DNA from: Paenimyroides marinum
GTDB taxonomy: Bacteria > Bacteroidota > Bacteroidia > Flavobacteriales > Flavobacteriaceae
Direction of reading: 5' to 3'
DNA: 35,775 nt
Assembly: GCF_900108395.1 (NCBI RefSeq)
Contig: NZ_FNXE01000030.1
Location: 1 to 35,775 of the forward strand
Positions 22,759 through 32,268 of this stretch are shown here, in pieces. Each line of letters opens with the position of its first letter. Positions within the stretch are counted from its first letter, which is position 1. Under the pieces are notes generated by a model, which ran no database searches, was not told where the DNA came from, and saw only the letters and a program-made list of their open reading frames with translations. The position numbers and the translations under genes are program-made.

Positions 22759-25137
22759 TTAAAATTTAAAATTATAGGTAACACTTGGCACAATTCCAAA
22801 AATAGAAAGCTTGGTAGTTTCGGTCATAGTGTTAGAATCTTCAACCGATCTAAAACTAATCGACGCTGCGTTTTTACGGTTATACACGTTGTAAATTCCA
22901 AAAACCCATTCGCTTTGCCATTTGCGGTTTTCATTTTTAGTTGGCGTGTAGGTTGCCGAAATATCTAAATGATGAAAAGCCGGCATGCTGTAATTGTTAC
23001 GTTTGTTATAGTTTGGCACCTGCACACCTAAAAATTCGTATTTACCGTCGGGATAGGTTACCGGTCTTCCTGATTGCAGCGTGAAACTTGCACTGAAATT
23101 CCATTTTTTGCTAAAATCATACGTAGCCACAATTGATAAATCGTGCAAACGATCGTGCGGAGTTCTATACCATTCGCCGTTGTTGATACCGGTTTCTTGC
23201 GGGGTTCTACCAGGAGTTTGCTGCATACTTTTTGCAATGGTGTAGGCAACCCAACCGGTTAATTTTCCTTCGTTTTTTCTGAATAAAAATTCCAAACCGT
23301 AAGCCTCGGTTTTTCCGTTTAAAAGTACTTGTTCAATAGCGCGGTTTCCTATTAAATCGGCACCATCGATATAATCCAAACGATTTTTACCCAGTTTAAA
23401 GTACGATTCAATTTCTAACGAATATTTATTGTCGTTTAAATTTTGAAAATATCCAACGGCATACTGATCCACAATTTGCGGTTTTACATACGGCCCGCTT
23501 GGTTCCCAAATATCTAACGGAGTTGCCGATGTGGTGTTTGAAATTAAATGAACATACTGCGCCATGCGGTTGTAGCTCATTTTTACCGATTGATCGTCGG
23601 TTAGTTTCACCGAAACAGCCACACGCGGTTCAAAATTATCAAACTTGCTTATACTTTTATTTTTACCGTAAGATTTTGTGCCGATCGGGACTGCTTTTTC
23701 ATACGTATCGGTTTGTTGATTGTAAACCACCGGATTATTGTTCTCGTACAAATTGATGTTTTCTTCGCCCAAACGCTTAAACATACTGTATCGCAAGCCG
23801 TAATTTACCGATAAAAACGAATTAATTTCTTGTTCGGCTTCTATAAAAATTGCATTTTCCCAAGCGTATTTGTGCGGAATTTGGAACGAATTGATCTGTG
23901 AATCGGGTTTGTTAGGTTCCATTGTACCCGGATTGAAGTTATAGTACAAACTGCTGATGCCGTATTTTAAAGAAAGTCTATCGCTAATTTCGTGATTGAT
24001 TTTATAATTGAAATCATAATTCTTAATGCCCGAATCCCAACTGAAACCCACAAAGTTTAATGTCAATCCGTAATAATAATCAGAATATCTTACCGAAGCT
24101 TCGCTGTTTATTTTTGATGAATATTTGCTGTTCCAGGTTAAATTGGCAACGGTGTTTCCGAATTTATTATCAAAACTATCATTGAATTTAAAAATATCCC
24201 GTCCAAAATATCCGGTAAAATACAACTGATTTTTATCGTTCATTAAATAACTCCATTTGGTATTTAAATCGTAAAAATAGGCTGAACTTTCAATATCGGT
24301 CAGTTTTAAAAACAAATGCGCATACGATGCACGACCTGCAAATAAATACGATAATTTATCTTTAATAACCGGACCTTCAACCATTAATCTGCTTGATAAA
24401 AGTCCAATTCCACCGGTTGCTTTAAAATCTTTATAATCACCTTCTTTCTGATTGATTTCTAAAACCGAAGAACCACGACCGCCGTATCGAGCCGGAATTC
24501 CGCCTTTGTACAGTTTGATATTGCTAACCGCATCGTTATTAAAAACCGAGAAAAATCCGTATAAGTGTGATGATCCATAAACCGAAGTTTGATCTAACAA
24601 CAATAAATTTTGATCTGATCCACCACCGCGAACGTTAAAGCCCGATGTTCCTTCACCCGAATTTACAACTCCTGGTAACAATAAAATGGTCTTTAAAATA
24701 TCGGTTTCACCCAAAACCACCGGTGCTTTTTTAATTTCGGCAGCAGTAAGCTTGTTAACACTCATTTCGGGTTTGCGAATATTGATTTTGTTAGATGTTG
24801 TAATAATGATTTCATCTAACTCGTTTGGTTCTGCATAAATTGGTGTTAAATAAAACGTTCTGGTAGCTGCCTCTGTGTGATTAATTTCTTCAGTATAAGT
24901 TTCGTAACCTGTTTTTTCTATGGTTATTGTGAAAGTGGCAAAAGATGTAGATGAAAAGAAATAGCCGTTTTCATCTGATTTTTGAGATATTACCGAGTTA
25001 CTTTTTTTAATAGATGCACCTGCAATTGCAGCACCGGTTTGTTCATCGTAGATGTATCCTGCAAATAAATGGCGGTCTTGTGCGCGGCTTTGAATACCCC
25101 ACAATGAAAGTGTAACAATTAAAAGAGTTTTTTTCAT
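22759..25137 (-). CDS. TonB-dependent receptor with carboxypeptidase-like N-terminal domain
   Basis: This 792-residue outer-membrane transporter has a signal peptide ending SRAQ, a carboxypeptidase-regulatory-like domain (about 25-95: GYIYDEQTGAAIAGASIKKS), a plug domain with GETDILKTILLLPGVV and GTSGFNVRGGGSDQN, and a 22-strand-type barrel ending in an aromatic residue (YNFKF). It imports an unknown ligand using TonB energy. The DUF4249 partner follows at once. The catabolic operon begins 69 bases after that partner on the same strand, so uptake of the pathway substrate is possible, but nothing in the sequence identifies the ligand. Confidence 0.92.
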   Translation of the reverse strand: MKKTLLIVTLSLWGIQSRAQDRHLFAGYIYDEQTGAAIAGASIKKSNSVISQKSDENGYFFSSTSFATFTITIEKTGYETYTEEINHTEAATRTFYLTPIYAEPNELDEIIITTSNKINIRKPEMSVNKLTAAEIKKAPVVLGETDILKTILLLPGVVNSGEGTSGFNVRGGGSDQNLLLLDQTSVYGSSHLYGFFSVFNNDAVSNIKLYKGGIPARYGGRGSSVLEINQKEGDYKDFKATGGIGLLSSRLMVEGPVIKDKLSYLFAGRASYAHLFLKLTDIESSAYFYDLNTKWSYLMNDKNQLYFTGYFGRDIFKFNDSFDNKFGNTVANLTWNSKYSSKINSEASVRYSDYYYGLTLNFVGFSWDSGIKNYDFNYKINHEISDRLSLKYGISSLYYNFNPGTMEPNKPDSQINSFQIPHKYAWENAIFIEAEQEINSFLSVNYGLRYSMFKRLGEENINLYENNNPVVYNQQTDTYEKAVPIGTKSYGKNKSISKFDNFEPRVAVSVKLTDDQSVKMSYNRMAQYVHLISNTTSATPLDIWEPSGPYVKPQIVDQYAVGYFQNLNDNKYSLEIESYFKLGKNRLDYIDGADLIGNRAIEQVLLNGKTEAYGLEFLFRKNEGKLTGWVAYTIAKSMQQTPGRTPQETGINNGEWYRTPHDRLHDLSIVATYDFSKKWNFSASFTLQSGRPVTYPDGKYEFLGVQVPNYNKRNNYSMPAFHHLDISATYTPTKNENRKWQSEWVFGIYNVYNRKNAASISFRSVEDSNTMTETTKLSIFGIVPSVTYNFKF

Positions 25138-25159
25138 AAAGTTTTTAAAATGTATGGTA

Positions 25160-25561
25160 CTATAATGATAGCCATTTGGGTTGAACCAATTCTTTAGCTA
25201 AATGTGCCCAGCTGTATTCTTGATAATTATTTTTGTTCATCCACACAAATTTATCAATTTCATTTGCTATCACCGGTTCAAAAAAGTAGGGCAGATGTAA
25301 CCAATAAACGTAACCATGTACCATTGTATTGTGTTCGTTTACGGCTTTTGTTTGGTGCGATCCTAAAAAAGTTAACTGATGAGGTTGAATTTCTAAACCA
25401 ATTTCTTCTTTAGCTTCACGAATTATGGTTTCGATATCATTCTCGCCATTTTGCATTTTACCACCGGTTAACTGATAAAATTCTGAATTTTTCTTACAAA
25501 CTAAAAGTAGTTCTTTGTTTGGATTGATAATGGCAACCGATGCTATATGTAAGGTTTTCAT
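25160..25561 (-). CDS. Nudix hydrolase
   Basis: The 133-residue protein contains the complete Nudix box GKMQNGENDIETIIREAKEE followed by IGL, which binds the metal and hydrolyses a nucleoside diphosphate linked to another group. The start of the fold, HIASVAIINPNKELLLVCKK, is typical. The substrate cannot be deduced; small Nudix enzymes of this size often act on damaged nucleotides. It lies 22 bases upstream of the TonB receptor gene on the same strand. Confidence 0.92.
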   Translation of the reverse strand: MKTLHIASVAIINPNKELLLVCKKNSEFYQLTGGKMQNGENDIETIIREAKEEIGLEIQPHQLTFLGSHQTKAVNEHNTMVHGYVYWLHLPYFFEPVIANEIDKFVWMNKNNYQEYSWAHLAKELVQPKWLSL

Positions 25562-25570
25562 ATAAAATAT

Positions 25571-26047
25571 TTAAATCTCAATTAAAGTAAATGATGTAAT
25601 ACGTTTATTATTCCTTACAGTATCAATAACTCTATATCTTCTTTTACTGAATTTGTTTTCAAATTCAACATAAAGCCTTTTTTGTTCTTTAAAAACTTTA
25701 TATCTAAATCTTTTATATTCTGTTGTAACATAAGAGTTTGCAGGTTCTTTGCAAGTTTGTGTATCTGTAAAAATAACTTCATTTAAATTTAAAAAATCAA
25801 ACTCAACCTTTCTACATATATATTTTTGATATTTTTCACCTCGATCTACATAAATTGTAAACTTATTTGTTTTAAAAAACAAGCTGTCAGTGTTATCTGC
25901 GAATAAACGTAAATCAGAATAAGAGACTCCATCAGCATTAACAATTTTAATGCGTTCCTTTATTAGTTTTATAAATTCACTTTTAGAAATATCTTGAGAA
26001 AAAGAAATTAAAGGAAATAGTATCAAGAAATAAATTAATGTTCTCAT
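25571..26047 (-). CDS. Hypothetical secreted protein
   Basis: The 158-residue protein begins with a Sec signal peptide (MRTLIYFLILFPLISFSQ) and continues as a basic, beta-rich domain with two cysteines in the middle (YICRKVEFDF and FTDTQTCKEPA) that could form a disulfide. The family is not recognised. The second half alternates aromatic and basic residues (YKRFRYKVFKEQKRLYVEFE), as in small periplasmic or surface beta proteins. It is encoded 9 bases before the Nudix gene and after the icd terminator. Confidence 0.7.
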   Translation of the reverse strand: MRTLIYFLILFPLISFSQDISKSEFIKLIKERIKIVNADGVSYSDLRLFADNTDSLFFKTNKFTIYVDRGEKYQKYICRKVEFDFLNLNEVIFTDTQTCKEPANSYVTTEYKRFRYKVFKEQKRLYVEFENKFSKRRYRVIDTVRNNKRITSFTLIEI

Positions 26048-26079
26048 TGTTACAATTTTTATGAAATGAAAAGATATAA

Positions 26080-26107
26080 AAAAACCGTCGAATTTACGAC
26101 GGTTTTT
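26080..26107. terminator. Rho-independent terminator downstream of icd
   Basis: AAAAACCGTCG (26080-26090) and CGACGGTTTTT (26097-26107) are exact reverse complements across six bases. The A and T tracts make it usable in both directions; it ends the minus-strand icd message at 26127. Confidence 0.85.
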
Positions 26108-26126
26108 GTGTATGTAAATTAATGAA

Positions 26127-28361
<2,235 letters not shown>

Positions 28362-28386
28362 TTAAATCGAAATAAATTTTTGCTTA

Positions 28387-28394
28387 CAAATATA
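28387..28394 (-). promoter_or_regulatory. Possible -7 element of the icd promoter
   Basis: The minus strand reads TATATTTG here, matching TAnnTTTG, about 40 bases before the icd start codon. No convincing TTG lies at the usual distance upstream, so this is only a half-site call. Confidence 0.35.
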
Positions 28395-28454
28395 GTGAAA
28401 ACACTTCTATTTTTAGGTTTATTAACAAAAGAGATTTTATCTTTTAATGAAAAC

Positions 28455-29042
28455 TTAATCTGTCTTTTTATGCATCGCCTTGTAATAAGCAGCTCGGCTT
28501 AATGGTTCATATTCTTCGGTTTCGCCCAACATTACCAGATTGTCATTTGCAGCTTTCCTAAAACTGTAATTGGCTAAATTTCCGGTGCGTGTACAAACAG
28601 CGTGTACTTTGGTAACATATTCGGCAGTAGCCATTAAAGCGGGCATTGGACCAAAGGGTTGTCCTTTAAAATCCATATCCAGTCCGGCAACAATTACACG
28701 GATACCTGCATTTGCCAAATCATTACATACGGCAACAATTTCATCGTCGAAAAACTGTGCTTCGTCAATTCCTATCACATCGCAGCCATCTGCCAAAAGT
28801 CTGATGTTTGCGGCAGCGGGTACAGGCGTAGATCGTATTTCGTTGCCCTGATGCGATACCACGTTGTCTTCGTCATAACGGGTGTCAACAGCCGGTTTAA
28901 AAATCTCGATGCGTTGTTTGGCAAACTGTGCACGGCGCAATCTGCGTATTAATTCTTCGGTTTTGCCCGAAAACATTGAACCGCAAATTACTTCGATCCA
29001 TCCAAATTGTTCTTTATGATTTACAGGATTTTCAAGAAACAT
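28455..29042 (-). CDS. tdk: Thymidine kinase
   Basis: This salvage enzyme phosphorylates thymidine with ATP. The 195 residues are normal. The P-loop is GSMFSGKT (21-28), the catalytic base is E94 in IDEAQFF, and GLDMDFKGQPFG (120-131) follows. The late region HAVCTRTGNLANYSFRK and LSRAAYYKAM occupies the place of the zinc-binding CxxC pairs of most bacterial type II kinases, but only C150 remains, so this enzyme probably lacks the structural zinc. The gene is divergent from the one starting at 29142. Confidence 0.94.
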   Translation of the reverse strand: MFLENPVNHKEQFGWIEVICGSMFSGKTEELIRRLRRAQFAKQRIEIFKPAVDTRYDEDNVVSHQGNEIRSTPVPAAANIRLLADGCDVIGIDEAQFFDDEIVAVCNDLANAGIRVIVAGLDMDFKGQPFGPMPALMATAEYVTKVHAVCTRTGNLANYSFRKAANDNLVMLGETEEYEPLSRAAYYKAMHKKTD

Positions 29043-29058
29043 TTTAGCAATTATAAAA

Positions 29059-29088
29059 TTGTTTAAAACAGTTTTTTCTGTTACTTTG
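29059..29088 (+). promoter_or_regulatory. Promoter-like site for the acidic hypothetical gene
   Basis: TTG (29059-29061) and TTACTTTG (29081-29088) are separated by 19 bases, close to the phylum's TTG-N19-TAnnTTTG pattern. The same TTACTTTG with the same spacing occurs before the small gene at 31985. Confidence 0.45.
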
Positions 29089-29141
29089 TATCCTACAAAT
29101 TTATCAAAATAAATTGGTTAAACTTAAAACCTTTAAAAGTT

Positions 29142-30113
29142 ATGAAAAAAATCATTGAATCCGATTTAATAAGCATTGCCCACCGGATTTTAAAATTAAA
29201 AGACAAATCTGAAATAGCTTCTTTGTTGAAAGAAACCGAAGAATTACATAATAAACTGATCTTACTTCAGTTTTATGAAGACAATAAATACCGTTTAGAT
29301 CCATTGATTACCGAAGAAAAATTGCTTGAAGAACCAGACCAGACAGAAACGAAAGAGAAGATGCCTAAAGAAGATGAAGCCTCAAGTGTTTTTTTAACCG
29401 AAGAAAAGAAAGATGATGTAGTTACTTTCGAAGAAGAACTAATCACGCCTATTGAATTAAACGTTACAGAAGCAGCGGCTATTGATGAAGCAATTGCAGA
29501 AGAAAACAATGAAGTTGATTTGGAAGAAACCACAGAAATATTGGTTGATGATACAGTAGAAAGTGAAACAGCACCGGAAACAGATATTATTGAATTTACT
29601 CCGTCTATCGAAGAAACCCAAAAAACAATCGAAGAAATAGACGAGGAAATCGAAGAAATCGAAGGGAAAGATCCTGAGGAAGATGCTAAAGAAGCGGTAG
29701 AACGTGCCACTATAGAAATTGATCCTGTTTTTTCATTGCCTCATACCGAATTGTTCAGTAAAGAAACAGACAAGGAAGAAAATTTTAAAGCACCGCAGCA
29801 TTTCGTATCTACTCAATCGGTTGAAAAGCCTGCTGAAAACTATCGTCAGATTCCGTTAAACAAATCTATAAACGATGCCTTTGCCAATAAAATCTCGATT
29901 GGATTAAACGACCGTATTGCTTTTGAAAAAAATTTGTTCAATGGTAACAGCGACGATTTAAACCGGGTAATTTCGCAATTAAATACTATTGAAAGCTACG
30001 AAGAAGCCAAAGATTTTATTGATGATCTGGTAAAACCCGAATTTAACAACTGGAACGGAAAAGAAGATTACGAAAACCGTTTTATGCAGTTGGTAGAAAA
30101 AAGATTCCTTTAA
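29142..30113 (+). CDS. Acidic hypothetical protein upstream of rsmI
   Basis: The 323-residue protein has a short helical N-terminal part (about 1-45), a long low-complexity acidic stretch (about 50-195) dominated by E, D, T and I (for example EEIDEEIEEIEGKDPEEDAK), and a conserved-looking C-terminal domain (about 240-323: SINDAFANKISIGLNDRIAF, NRVISQLNTIESYEEAKDFI). There is no signal peptide or membrane segment, so it should be cytoplasmic. I recall similar proteins next to tdk or rsmI in other flavobacteria, without known function. It ends 2 bases before rsmI and is probably co-transcribed with it. Confidence 0.8.
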   Translation: MKKIIESDLISIAHRILKLKDKSEIASLLKETEELHNKLILLQFYEDNKYRLDPLITEEKLLEEPDQTETKEKMPKEDEASSVFLTEEKKDDVVTFEEELITPIELNVTEAAAIDEAIAEENNEVDLEETTEILVDDTVESETAPETDIIEFTPSIEETQKTIEEIDEEIEEIEGKDPEEDAKEAVERATIEIDPVFSLPHTELFSKETDKEENFKAPQHFVSTQSVEKPAENYRQIPLNKSINDAFANKISIGLNDRIAFEKNLFNGNSDDLNRVISQLNTIESYEEAKDFIDDLVKPEFNNWNGKEDYENRFMQLVEKRFL

Positions 30114-30115
30114 AA

Positions 30116-30811
30116 ATGAGTAAATTATACATTGTACCAACGCCTATTGGCAATTTAGAAGACATGACGTTTAGAGCCATTAAGGTTTTAAAAGAAGTCG
30201 ATTTAATTTTGGCAGAAGATACCCGCACCAGCAGCAAATTGTTAAAACATTTTGAAATTGGTACACCTATGCAAAGTCACCACATGCACAACGAACACCA
30301 AACGGTTGAAAACGCGGTGCAGAAATTAAAAAACGGACAAACCATTGCGTTGATTTCCGATGCAGGTACGCCCGCAATTTCCGATCCTGGTTTTCTATTA
30401 ACACGTGCCTGTGTAGAAAACAATATTCCTGTGGAATGTTTACCGGGCGCAACGGCGTTTGTTCCGGCTTTGGTTAACAGCGGCTTGCCAAACGATAAGT
30501 TTGTATTTGAAGGCTTTTTGCCCGATAAAAAAGGACGACAAACCCGTTTTTTAGCATTGGCAGAAGAAACCCGAACCATGATTTTGTATGTTTCGCCACA
30601 TAAACTGGTAAAAACGTTGGCAGAATTTGAAACCTATTTTGGTAAAGAACGACAAGTTTCCGTGTCAAGGGAATTGTCAAAATTACATGAAGAAACCGTG
30701 CGAGGTACAGTTGATGAGGTGCTCAAACATTTTGAAGCAAAACCGCCAAAAGGCGAAATAGTTGTAATTGTAGCAGGTAAACAAAAAGAAAAAAAGAATA
30801 AACATGAGTAG
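30116..30811 (+). CDS. rsmI: 16S rRNA (cytidine-1402-2'-O)-methyltransferase
   Basis: RsmI adds a 2'-O-methyl group to C1402 in the decoding centre of 16S rRNA using S-adenosylmethionine. The 231 residues match the catalytic tetrapyrrole-methylase fold: LYIVPTPIGNLEDMTFRAI, LILAEDTRTSSKLLKHF, ALISDAGTPAISDPGF and CLPGATAFVPALVNSGLP are family hallmarks. The short C-terminal extension of E. coli RsmI is missing, and a basic tail (KQKEKKNKHE) takes its place. The end overlaps the OsmC-like gene by 8 bases. Confidence 0.95.
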   Translation: MSKLYIVPTPIGNLEDMTFRAIKVLKEVDLILAEDTRTSSKLLKHFEIGTPMQSHHMHNEHQTVENAVQKLKNGQTIALISDAGTPAISDPGFLLTRACVENNIPVECLPGATAFVPALVNSGLPNDKFVFEGFLPDKKGRQTRFLALAEETRTMILYVSPHKLVKTLAEFETYFGKERQVSVSRELSKLHEETVRGTVDEVLKHFEAKPPKGEIVVIVAGKQKEKKNKHE

Positions 30812-31226
30812 TCATTTAATTACCACTACGTGGAAAGGAAACATGCAGTTTGAATCGACCAACCCGGGCGGTTCTTTAATGATTGATGCTGCCGAAGAAG
30901 TAGGCGGAACAAACAACGGACTGCGTCCAAAAGCGTTGATGCTGTCGGCTTTATCCGGCTGTTCTGGGTTGGATGTTGCTTCACTAATCAAAAAAATGCG
31001 TTTAGAAGTAACCGATTTCAATATTGAAACCCAAGGTTTTTTAACCGATACCGAACCACAGGTTTATGAAAAAGTTACGGTTACCTACCATTTTTATGGG
31101 AGTAACTTGAACGAAGAAAAATTAAACCGCGCCGTAGAACTTTCGGTTGAAAAATACTGCGGCGTTATGCATATGTTCCGCAGTTTTGCCGAGGTTAAGA
31201 TTGAAGTTGTTTTTGTACATAAGTGA
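30804..31226 (+). CDS. OsmC/Ohr-family protein
   Basis: This 140-residue protein belongs to the OsmC superfamily, whose active members reduce organic hydroperoxides with two cysteines. Both are present: C53 in LSGCSGLDVASLIKKM and C119 in VEKYCGVMHMFRSF. The N-terminal beta region (MQFESTNPGGSLMIDAAEE) is typical. The gene overlaps rsmI by 8 bases, suggesting coupled translation, and is followed by the second copy of the two-hairpin repeat. Peroxidase activity is inferred from the cysteines only. Confidence 0.9.
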   Translation: MSSHLITTTWKGNMQFESTNPGGSLMIDAAEEVGGTNNGLRPKALMLSALSGCSGLDVASLIKKMRLEVTDFNIETQGFLTDTEPQVYEKVTVTYHFYGSNLNEEKLNRAVELSVEKYCGVMHMFRSFAEVKIEVVFVHK

Positions 31227-31240
31227 GTTTTTCTTAAACG

Positions 31241-31319
31241 CTGCAAGGTTTTTAAAACCTTGTAGCTATATGTTTTGAATTAATAGTAAAACCTACAAGG
31301 TCGAAAAAGACCTTGCAGG
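31241..31319. repeat. Two-hairpin REP-like repeat, copy 2
   Basis: The first palindrome (31241-31265) is identical over 25 bases to that of copy 1 at 8667-8691. The second (31292-31319) has arms CCTACAAGGTC and GACCTTGCAGG around GAAAAA and differs somewhat from copy 1. The spacer between the palindromes is unrelated in sequence but similar in length. It follows the OsmC-like gene and could also terminate transcription. Confidence 0.85.
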
Positions 31320-31425
31320 AAAGTTAATTCTCAATGAATTAACAATCGACTAAGGTTAAAAAAGAACTTTTAAATTTTAATAATATCCCCGACAATTAAA
31401 TTAAATAAGAATTACCGAAATAAAA

Positions 31426-31878
31426 ATGAAGTATAAAATAAGTGATATTAAAAAAGATGAATATAACGAAGTAATTCAGGTTTGGGAAGCTTCAGTTCGT
31501 GCAACACATCTTTTTTTAAAAGAAGAAGATATTCAATATTTTAAACCACTTATTCTAAATACTTATTTAGACGCAGTCGCATTGAAATGTGTAAAAAACG
31601 AAACAGATAAAATAATTGGATTTTTAGGTGTGGCAGAACAAAATCTGGAAATGTTATTTATTCATCCTGATTACAGAGGTAAACACGTTGGTAAAACATT
31701 AGTCAATTTTGCAATTACAGAAATGAACATTAAAAAAGTCGATGTTAATGAGCAAAACGAACAGGCAGTAGGTTTTTATAAAAAATGTGGATTTGAAACC
31801 ATCAATCGTTCAGAATTAGATTCTTCAGGAAAACCGTATCCAATTTTACATATGGAATTAAAAAATAATTTTTATTAA
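31426..31878 (+). CDS. GNAT-family N-acetyltransferase
   Basis: The 150-residue protein has the GNAT fold. The acetyl-CoA binding loop is seen in LFIHPDYRGKHVGKTLVNFA (RGKHVGK), followed by VNEQNEQAVGFYKKCGFETI, the usual fourth motif with the tyrosine. The N-terminal part (KISDIKKDEYNEVIQVWEAS) is also typical of small acetyltransferases similar to YjaB or YiaC. The acceptor molecule cannot be told. The gene stands alone after the repeat element. Confidence 0.9.
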   Translation: MKYKISDIKKDEYNEVIQVWEASVRATHLFLKEEDIQYFKPLILNTYLDAVALKCVKNETDKIIGFLGVAEQNLEMLFIHPDYRGKHVGKTLVNFAITEMNIKKVDVNEQNEQAVGFYKKCGFETINRSELDSSGKPYPILHMELKNNFY

Positions 31879-31930
31879 CTACTGTAACTGCGGATACTAT
31901 AGCTTTTTTATTTAAGTATAAATTTTTGAT

Positions 31931-31960
31931 TTGTTTAACTGTGCTCATTTTATTACTTTG
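31931..31960 (+). promoter_or_regulatory. Promoter-like site for the 51-residue membrane protein
   Basis: TTG (31931-31933) and TTACTTTG (31953-31960) are separated by 19 bases, followed by AT-rich sequence and the start codon 24 bases later. The motif matches the one at 29059-29088 in sequence and spacing. Confidence 0.45.
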
Positions 31961-31984
31961 CATAATATTTAGAGTAAAATAATT

Positions 31985-32140
31985 ATGAAATATATTGATA
32001 TATTGATACCAATTTTTTTGTGTGCTTTTTTTATCAGTTTGTATTTTAATAAAAAATATAGTGATGATAAAAAACAATTATTTTTAATAATAGGTATATT
32101 AATTCTAATTATCAACATTATAAGGTTTATGATTACTTAA
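31985..32140 (+). CDS. Small two-helix membrane protein (51 residues)
   Basis: An ATG at 31985 opens a 51-codon frame ending TAA at 32138-32140. The product has two hydrophobic helices, ILIPIFLCAFFISLYF and LFLIIGILILIINIIRF, joined by a charged turn NKKYSDDKKQ, the layout of a membrane hairpin. A promoter-like site lies just upstream. No family is recognised. The strong hydrophobic/charged patterning and the promoter support a real gene, although AT-rich DNA can yield hydrophobic frames by chance. Confidence 0.5.
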   Translation: MKYIDILIPIFLCAFFISLYFNKKYSDDKKQLFLIIGILILIINIIRFMIT

Positions 32141-32268
32141 ATACATCCGTGTGTCTGTGGGACAAAATACTCATCGCAAAAATACAAAACTTGTAGTACG
32201 GTATTCGTTATACTAAAATATTTACATAATTTGAATATACTTTTTTGAAGTGCTTTTATATTTAATCT

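Noticed and set aside
29273..29710. Serine-rich minus-strand frame of 145 codons
   Set aside because: It is the mirror of the GAA-rich acidic stretch of the plus-strand gene (TTC and TCT codons give S and F); it has no independent support.
31802..32077. Minus-strand frame of 91 codons
   Set aside because: It overlaps the GNAT gene and the small membrane protein gene on the other strand and shows no motif; the plus-strand frame with a promoter-like site is the better explanation.
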